Shown piece after piece: positions 59,097-64,000 of a DNA stretch of 64,000 nucleotides (position 1 is its first letter; every line of letters begins with the position of its first letter). Position numbers and translations under genes: made by a program. This stretch comes from Bhargavaea ullalensis (lineage in GTDB: Bacteria > Bacillota > Bacilli > Bacillales_A > Planococcaceae), in the NCBI RefSeq assembly GCF_040545425.1, contig NZ_JBEPLW010000015.1. One strand, given 5' to 3'. The notes below the pieces were generated by a model. That model did no database searches and was not told the DNA's origin. It saw only the letters and a program-made list of their open reading frames with translations.

Positions 59097-60392
59097 TCAA
59101 CCCATCCACTCCAGCCAAAGATAGAGCCCGGTCAACGTCACGATCAGCACCGGAACCGTCAGCACGATTCCGACTTTGAAGTAATAGCCCCACGAAATCC
59201 TGACACCCTTCAAAGACAAAACATGCAGCCAGAGGAGTGTCGCGAGCGAACCGATCGGCGTCATTTTCGGTCCGAGGTCCGAACCGATGACATTCGCATA
59301 AACCAGTGCTTCCCTCACCCGTTCCGGCACGTCCGCATCCGCGATGGCAAGCGCGTCGATCATGACGGTCGGCAGGTTGTTCATGACCGAAGACAGAATC
59401 GCTGCGATGAAGCCCATTCCAATGGTCGCCGCATACAGGCCATGTGCCGCCGTCCATTCGATGAGAGAAGCCAGCATATCGGTGAGGCCCGCGTTGCGCA
59501 GTCCATAGACGACCACATACATGCCGATTGAGAAAAAGACGATCGCCCAGGGCGCGGCCCTGATGACCGCCCTCCCGTCGACAGCCTCGCTCGGTGCGGA
59601 AATGCCGAGGAACAGAAGCGCGACAGCCATGGCGATCAAAGACACCGGTACCCCGATCACTTCGCTCAAGAAATAGCCCGCGAGCAATACCGCAATCACA
59701 GCCCACGACAACCGAAACAGCTTGGCATCCTTGATTGCTGATCGGGGCTCGGCGAGTTTGGATGCGTCAACCGTCTTCGGAATGCTTTTGCCGAAGTACA
59801 GATAAAGAACGAGCAGGCTTGCCGCCAGGCTGAAAAAGTTCGGCACGACCATCCGCGAAGCGTACTCTGCGAAGCCGATGCCAAAGAAGTCCGCGGACAC
59901 GATATTCACGAGATTGGATATGACGAGCGGAAGAGACGTCGTATCGGCGATGAATCCGCTCGCCATGATGAACGGCAGGATCAGCTTGTCTTTAAGGTCA
60001 AGCGCCCGCATCATCGCGAGCACGATCGGCGTGATGATGAGCGCCGCTCCGTCGTTCGCGAACAGGGCAGAAACGGCCGCTCCGAGAAGCGTAACGAGCA
60101 CGAACATCCGGAGCCCGCTCCCCTTCGCGAACCGGGCCATATGGAGTGCAGCCCATTCGAAGAACCCGATTTCATCAAGGATGAGCGAGATGATGATCAA
60201 TGCGACGAACGTCAGTGTCGCATTCCAGACGATGCCCGTCACGTCGAGGACATCCCGGAAACTGACGACCCCTGCGAGGAGTGCCAGTGCCGCACCGGAG
60301 ACCGCCGACCAGCCGATCGACAGTCCGCGCGGCTGCCAGATGACGAATACAAGCGTGACAATGAAAATGAGCGCCGCCAGCAAGGCGGTCAC
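59097..60392 (-). CDS. arsB: arsenite efflux permease ArsB
   Basis: 431 residues, about twelve helices, ArsB/IT superfamily. ALFANDGAALIITPIVLAM, NLVNIVSADFFGI and MNNLPTVMIDALAI, GSDLGPKMTPIGSLATLLWL are the ArsB signatures. It expels arsenite/antimonite with the proton motive force (no ArsA ATPase nearby). The ATG overlaps the arsR stop (ATGA). Confidence 0.93.
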   Translation of the reverse strand: MTALLAALIFIVTLVFVIWQPRGLSIGWSAVSGAALALLAGVVSFRDVLDVTGIVWNATLTFVALIIISLILDEIGFFEWAALHMARFAKGSGLRMFVLVTLLGAAVSALFANDGAALIITPIVLAMMRALDLKDKLILPFIMASGFIADTTSLPLVISNLVNIVSADFFGIGFAEYASRMVVPNFFSLAASLLVLYLYFGKSIPKTVDASKLAEPRSAIKDAKLFRLSWAVIAVLLAGYFLSEVIGVPVSLIAMAVALLFLGISAPSEAVDGRAVIRAAPWAIVFFSIGMYVVVYGLRNAGLTDMLASLIEWTAAHGLYAATIGMGFIAAILSSVMNNLPTVMIDALAIADADVPERVREALVYANVIGSDLGPKMTPIGSLATLLWLHVLSLKGVRISWGYYFKVGIVLTVPVLIVTLTGLYLWLEWMG

Positions 60393-60721
60393 GAGCTGCA
60401 GCCACTTTCCCGCCAGGCCACTTCAAGCCCGGCAAGTGTCTGTTCCGGATTCCGGAGTCTCGCCAGCAAGTAAAGCAAGACCGGCTGCAGCGGGTGTTCC
60501 CCGTTGAGAGACCAGAATGTCCATCTCCCCCTCTTTTCTCCTTTGACGATGCCCGCTTCCTTCAGCCGTTTCAGATGCTGGCTCACCGCCGGCTGCGTCA
60601 AGCCGACAAGCGGCGTCAGGTCGCAAATGCACACCGGCCCCTGGGTCAGCTGCTGTAATATTTTCAGGCGGGTACCATCCCCCGCCGCTTTCAAAAATGA
60701 TTCAAGTTCTGATAACTCCAC
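60389..60721 (-). CDS. arsR: arsenic-responsive repressor ArsR
   Basis: 110 residues, winged helix (VGLTQPAVSQHLKRLKEAGIV) with Cys31 and Cys33 in the metal-binding PVCICDL motif of ArsR. GTG 60721 is 7 nt after GGAGG; a longer frame from 60769 would include the promoter. First gene of arsRB. Confidence 0.92.
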   Translation of the reverse strand: MELSELESFLKAAGDGTRLKILQQLTQGPVCICDLTPLVGLTQPAVSQHLKRLKEAGIVKGEKRGRWTFWSLNGEHPLQPVLLYLLARLRNPEQTLAGLEVAWRESGCSS

Positions 60722-60751
60722 CGGAATCCCTCCAAAATCGAACACCGGCTC

Positions 60752-60788
60752 ATTATAAAGGTGACCCAATCCATAAGTAAAGGCTTAT
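60752..60788 (-). promoter_or_regulatory. arsRB promoter and putative ArsR operator
   Basis: On the minus strand TTACTT (60775-60780), 17 bp, TATAAT (60752-60757). The -35 lies in the imperfect dyad ATAAG-N6-CTTAT (60773-60788). Confidence 0.65.
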
Positions 60789-60803
60789 TTTTCATCAAAC
60801 TAA

Positions 60804-60830
60804 AAAAACGCGCCGCATCGGGCGCGTTTT
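60804..60830 (-). terminator. terminator of the DJ-1/PfpI gene
   Basis: AAAACGCGCC and GGCGCGTTTT with a 6-nt loop, then TTTAG on the minus strand. Confidence 0.88.
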
Positions 60831-60843
60831 CGAACATAATTGA

Positions 60844-61362
60844 TCACTTGCCTTCAAGCAGCTTCAGCGACTCCCGGTTGAACGCAGGGATGTCGTCCGG
60901 CTGGCGGCTCGTGACGAGCTGGTCCTGGCAGACGACGACTTCCTTGTCTGCATAGTCCGCTCCGGCATACTTCATATCCTGTGCGATTGATTTATAGCCG
61001 GTCGCGTTGCGGCCTTCAAGCGATTTCGCCGTGATGAGCAGCTGCGGACCGTGGCAGATGGCGAAGACCGGTTTCTTCGCATCCATGAAGTCCTTCGCAA
61101 AATCGACGAAACGCTCGTCCGCACGGAGCTGGTCCGGCGAGAAGCCGCCCGGGATGAAGAGGGCATCGAAGTCCTGTGCGTTCACATCGCCGATCCCTTT
61201 GTCGATCGTGACGGTTGCTTCGCCCTGCTTGCCCTTCACCTGCTTGCCCGATTCTTTTTCGATCGTGACCACTTCATGGCCGGCATCCTTGAATGCTTTT
61301 GCCGGTTCGGTATATTCCGAGTCCTCGAACATGTTCGTGATTACCGTTGCAATCTTAGCCAA
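60844..61362 (-). CDS. DJ-1/PfpI-family protein (YfkM/YraA-like)
   Basis: 172 residues. Nucleophile elbow AICHGPQ with Cys103 and His104, plus FIPGGFSPDQLR; close to the YfkM/YraA proteins, described as deglycase or stress chaperone-type hydrolases. TTG 61362 is 8 nt after AAGGAG; a GTG at 61371 overlaps that site. The sigma-B-type promoter upstream agrees with sigma-B control of B. subtilis yfkM. Confidence 0.9.
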   Translation of the reverse strand: MAKIATVITNMFEDSEYTEPAKAFKDAGHEVVTIEKESGKQVKGKQGEATVTIDKGIGDVNAQDFDALFIPGGFSPDQLRADERFVDFAKDFMDAKKPVFAICHGPQLLITAKSLEGRNATGYKSIAQDMKYAGADYADKEVVVCQDQLVTSRQPDDIPAFNRESLKLLEGK

Positions 61363-61398
61363 TCCGATCACTCCTTAAAAGATTTCTACCTCCGTACT

Positions 61399-61423
61399 AT
61401 TCCCGTCTGCCAATCTTCCAAAC
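61399..61423 (-). promoter_or_regulatory. sigma-B promoter for the DJ-1/PfpI gene
   Basis: On the minus strand GTTTGG (61418-61423), 13 bp, GGGAAT (61399-61404), ~35 bp before the start. Confidence 0.7.
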
Positions 61424-61424
61424 C

Positions 61425-62018
61425 TCAACGGTATTTTGAAACGAACGGATTGCCCGCTTCGTAGAACCGCCAAGGGTAATGGACGGCTTCTCCGGTGTTC
61501 TGGATGCCGACACGCGGTCCGGTCACCAACTCCCCGCCAAGACCGGGTCCCGGCGCAATGAACAGCGGCTCTTCGTACCACAGATTGCCGTAGTATTTCA
61601 TTGTCACACCGAGCGCCTTCGACAGCTTGCCCGGCCCGTTCGTCAAATCGGGAATGCGGTGCTGATCTCCCCGGCGCTCCCTCATCAGTTCCAGCCCGTC
61701 AACCGGCTCGGCGCCCCGGATAAGGACGGCGTGCGGCGTTCCCTCAGGCCCGGCGACGACGTTCATGAGCGTGTGCGTGTGCATCTGATACGTATACACA
61801 AGCCCCGGCGCCCCGAACATGATTTCCGTCCGCTTCGTCCGGCGGTTGCCGAAACTGTGGGCGGCACGGTCTTCCGGCCCGTGATACGCCTCCGTTTCCA
61901 CAATCCGAGCAACCGCCAGCCCGGCCGGCGTCTCGTGCACAATATACTGTCCGAGCAGCGCAGGCGCCAGTTCAAGGACCGGTTGCCGGAAGAACTCGGG
62001 ATCAATCGGCTGATACAT
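61425..62018 (-). CDS. 3-methyladenine DNA glycosylase (AAG/MPG family)
   Basis: 197 residues. AAG-fold signatures: LLGQYIVHETPAGLAVARIVETEAYHGPEDRAAHS, with the catalytic Glu in VETEAY, and LTNGPGKLSKALGV. It excises alkylated purines in base excision repair, like B. subtilis YxlJ. ATG 62018 behind GGAGGTG; the frame upstream of it lacks a site. Confidence 0.92.
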   Translation of the reverse strand: MYQPIDPEFFRQPVLELAPALLGQYIVHETPAGLAVARIVETEAYHGPEDRAAHSFGNRRTKRTEIMFGAPGLVYTYQMHTHTLMNVVAGPEGTPHAVLIRGAEPVDGLELMRERRGDQHRIPDLTNGPGKLSKALGVTMKYYGNLWYEEPLFIAPGPGLGGELVTGPRVGIQNTGEAVHYPWRFYEAGNPFVSKYR

Positions 62019-62107
62019 GGGCACACCTCCAACTTTCAAACATTCTTCCATACATTGTCTCTTGAATCTGTTGTATACTCAAGAAAACCGCACAGGGGGA
62101 AGCACCT

Positions 62108-62422
62108 TTGAAGCAACTCACAGATGAGATTCTGGCCTTCAACGAAGACCGGGGATGGACGTCCGGAAACCGGGATGCCCGCAGTCTGGCCATTTCGGTT
62201 ACGCTTGAAGCGGCGGAACTGCTCGAGCATTTCCAGTGGAATTCCGGGGAAGAGGCGCTCCGGCAAGACCGGGAGGCCCTCGAAGACGAGGCGGCGGACG
62301 TGTTCATTTACCTTCTTCAGCTCGCCGATGTGCTCGGCATTGATTTGGAAGAGGCCGCCCGTCATAAGATGAAAAAGAATGCGCTCAAATACCCGGCACC
62401 GGAACAGGAGGCCCGCCGATGA
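62108..62422 (+). CDS. MazG-like nucleotide pyrophosphohydrolase
   Basis: 104 residues, the short all-alpha NTP-PPase type (RS21-C6/iMazG). The metal motif EAAELLEHFQW with EDEAADVFIYLLQLAD (ExxE ... ExxD) is intact. It probably hydrolyses noncanonical dNTPs to monophosphates. TTG 62108 follows GGGGGAAG. The next gene overlaps it by ATGA. Confidence 0.88.
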   Translation: MKQLTDEILAFNEDRGWTSGNRDARSLAISVTLEAAELLEHFQWNSGEEALRQDREALEDEAADVFIYLLQLADVLGIDLEEAARHKMKKNALKYPAPEQEARR

Positions 62423-63210
62423 AGCGCATGAGATGGATCATCGTCGCCGCCGCAGTCGGGGCCCTGCTGCTTTTATTCAAGCCGGACGGCAGGGGCGGCC
62501 GCGCCGCAGCGGACGTGGCCAGGATCGAAGCGGTCGATCCGTTTTTAAATCCGGGGCAGCCAGTCGCAGACTATCTCGTCTACCGTGCGCTCTCATCGGG
62601 AGAAGCCCGGATGGCCGTCACCGGCAGCTCCGTCACGCGCGGCACCGGCGCCACGGCACAGGCGTATACATGGCGGGGACTCACCGAACAAAAGCTCCGC
62701 CTCGCCTATCCGGCGCTCAAGCACTTGAAAATCGGCAACTTCGGCCACTCCGGCTACACATCCGTCCGGCTGCTCGAGGACGAAGTGACCGCGCCGATCC
62801 TCGCCGCAAAACCGGATGTCCTGGTCATCGAAACATCCGTGATCAACAACCACAATAAAAACGTCTCGCTCGAAGACACATACGACTCGCTCCGCCGGCT
62901 GCACGAACTGTACACCGGCGCCCTGCCCGAAGCCCGGATCGTCTTCCTTTCGCCGAACCCGTGCACGGACAATCAATTCGGGCCGCCCGTCAACGCGCTC
63001 GGACTCCGCTTCACCGACTACGTATACGGCACGGAAGCGTTCATCCGCGACCAAGGCTGGGACTACGTGAACGTACACGACGAAATGCTTGCCGAAATGC
63101 AAAACCGGGACATCGCGCTTCCGGACACTCTGAAAGACGGCATCCATCCGAACGACCTCGGATACGCCATCTGGGCCGATATTCTCTGGCCGCATCTGAC
63201 GACCCGCTGA
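62419..63210 (+). CDS. SGNH/GDSL-family hydrolase, membrane-anchored
   Basis: 263 residues. N-terminal helix (about 5-20) anchors or exports it; SGNH block I is GSSVTRG (nucleophile Ser71, with Ser in place of the usual GDS Asp), and block V is DGIHPNDLGY with the catalytic Asp and His. It probably deacylates a sugar or lipid outside the membrane. Translationally coupled to the MazG-like gene (ATGA overlap). Confidence 0.85.
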   Translation: MKRMRWIIVAAAVGALLLLFKPDGRGGRAAADVARIEAVDPFLNPGQPVADYLVYRALSSGEARMAVTGSSVTRGTGATAQAYTWRGLTEQKLRLAYPALKHLKIGNFGHSGYTSVRLLEDEVTAPILAAKPDVLVIETSVINNHNKNVSLEDTYDSLRRLHELYTGALPEARIVFLSPNPCTDNQFGPPVNALGLRFTDYVYGTEAFIRDQGWDYVNVHDEMLAEMQNRDIALPDTLKDGIHPNDLGYAIWADILWPHLTTR

Positions 63211-63241
63211 CACGGGCCATCATTTAAAGGGGGAGTTTCGC

Positions 63242-63811
63242 ATGGATCTGAATGAACTCAGGCAAGACCTGGCGCTTCGCAATAAAAACGGACTGCCGTT
63301 TCTGCTGTCCGGCATGACTGTCTGGATTTTGGCCACCGTCTGGTTTTCTCTTCCCGTAGAACTCGAACTGCAAAACATCGGCCTGTTTGTCCTGTCCGGC
63401 ATCATGTTTCCGCTTGCCGTGGGCCTTTCCTCACTCTTGAAGACAGACTGGAAATCGGAGGGAAATCCGCTCGGCAGCCTCGGGCTCATCCTGAACGTCG
63501 CCCAGTTCATGTATTTCCCGCTCGTCTTCTGGGCATTCGGCGTGCATCCGGAGACCATGCTGCTCATCTTTGCCGTCATCACGGGTGCGCATTTGTTCCC
63601 TTACGGCTGGGTCTACATGACAAAAGCGTATTACTTCCTCGCACCGGCCATGGCCATCGCCGTCACGGTCATCGGCTGGAACGGCGACTCTTCCGTCCGA
63701 TGGCTGATCCCGCTCACAATGGCCCTGCTGCTGATGGCCCTGAACATGTGGCTGTGGCTCGATTACAGAAAGAAAACCGGCATCGGACTGCCGGAAAGAA
63801 AGGTCGCTTGA
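63242..63811 (+). CDS. membrane protein, DUF7010-like
   Basis: 189 residues with about six helices. The N-terminal NELRQDLALRNKNGLPFLLSG and LLKTDWKSEGNPLGSLGLIL segments resemble the DUF7010 family, but this is from memory and not verified. GGGGGAG precedes the ATG; 31 nt after the SGNH gene, so possibly in the same operon. Function unknown. Confidence 0.65.
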   Translation: MDLNELRQDLALRNKNGLPFLLSGMTVWILATVWFSLPVELELQNIGLFVLSGIMFPLAVGLSSLLKTDWKSEGNPLGSLGLILNVAQFMYFPLVFWAFGVHPETMLLIFAVITGAHLFPYGWVYMTKAYYFLAPAMAIAVTVIGWNGDSSVRWLIPLTMALLLMALNMWLWLDYRKKTGIGLPERKVA

Positions 63812-63828
63812 CGGCCGCTTTGAAAAAC

Positions 63829-63898
63829 AGCACCCTTCGCGGGTGCTCAGACTGTAGACAAAACGGACCCAAAAGAAATCTTTTGGGGTCGTTTTGTC
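63829..63898. terminator. hairpins at the right end of the window
   Basis: First AGCACCC/GGGTGCT (63829-63835/63841-63847) without a T-run, then a long imperfect dyad, GACAAAAC (63857-63864) with GTTTTGTC (63891-63898), including ACCCAAAAG/CTTTTGGGGT. The remainder to 64000 holds no gene I can support. It may be a terminator or the end of a mobile element entering from the right. Confidence 0.45.
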
Positions 63899-64000
63899 AT
63901 TTTAGTGGATATTTCGCATGTTCTTGCCCATAAAACCCCTGGGGGAGGAGCGGCCGTCAGGCCGGTTTTGGTGCTTTCCATGTCCAGCAGGCCAATCTTT

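Overview
The window looks like chromosome of a high-GC member of the Bacillales. Gene content and order (acpS-ydcC-alr, ydbS-ydbT, cshA-murF-ddl, the seven-gene Mrp antiporter, MntR, CvfB, YpuA-like DUF1002) are Firmicute. The GC content and divergence fit a Planococcaceae genome such as Bhargavaea; the genus is inference, not a search result. GTG and TTG starts behind good Shine-Dalgarno sites are frequent. No rRNA, tRNA, intact transposon, prophage or CRISPR was found.

Layout. 1-12.9 kb: cell-envelope and housekeeping block (alr cut by the left edge, ydcC-like lipoprotein, acpS, rhomboid protease, DinB-like protein, PH-domain membrane proteins, HAD nucleotidase, cshA, murF, ddl, rodA). 12.9-31.5 kb: dispersed repeats, MFS transporters, a PAS-GGDEF diguanylate cyclase, an XRE-TPR regulator divergent from an MFS gene with a duplicated operator region and a transporter remnant, tcyP, cardiolipin synthase, a VanY-type carboxypeptidase, a YidC insertase, an AraC regulator, a lipid kinase, small stress genes and GNATs. 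31.5-41 kb: DUF1002 protein, cvfB-mntR, a cadC-cadA-GNAT operon, a universal stress protein and a DmpA-type aminopeptidase. 41-50.3 kb: penicillin acylase family protein and the mrpABCDEFG operon, divergent from a KdpD-USP-like protein. 50.4-64 kb: murB, DsbA-like, a Rieske/FAD oxidoreductase, an AAA ATPase, YitT, ppaC, nsrR/hmp, arsR-arsB, a DJ-1/PfpI protein, a DNA glycosylase, MazG-like, SGNH hydrolase and a membrane protein.

Two kinds of structure go beyond ordinary genes. First, seven intergenic arrays of tandem repeats (3.0, 11.5, 13.6, 20.0, 31.5, 39.7 and 50.4 kb) share one grammar: a constant block of about 10 bp plus a variable block of about 10 bp, repeating every 21 bp (20 bp in one array, with some 29-bp steps in another). 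Each locus has its own sequence. The constant block usually starts GAGT/GAAT on one strand: the plus strand in the first four arrays and the minus strand in the last three. Second, five promoters fit the general-stress sigma-B consensus (GTTT, 12-14 bp, GGGWAW). They drive a YtxH-like protein, a 31-residue membrane peptide, an lmo0937-type peptide, a universal stress protein and a DJ-1/PfpI protein.

Metal, oxidant and ion homeostasis is a recurring theme (mntR, cadC/cadA, arsR/arsB, nsrR/hmp, mrp, DJ-1, DsbA-like), which suits a soil or sediment lifestyle (inference).
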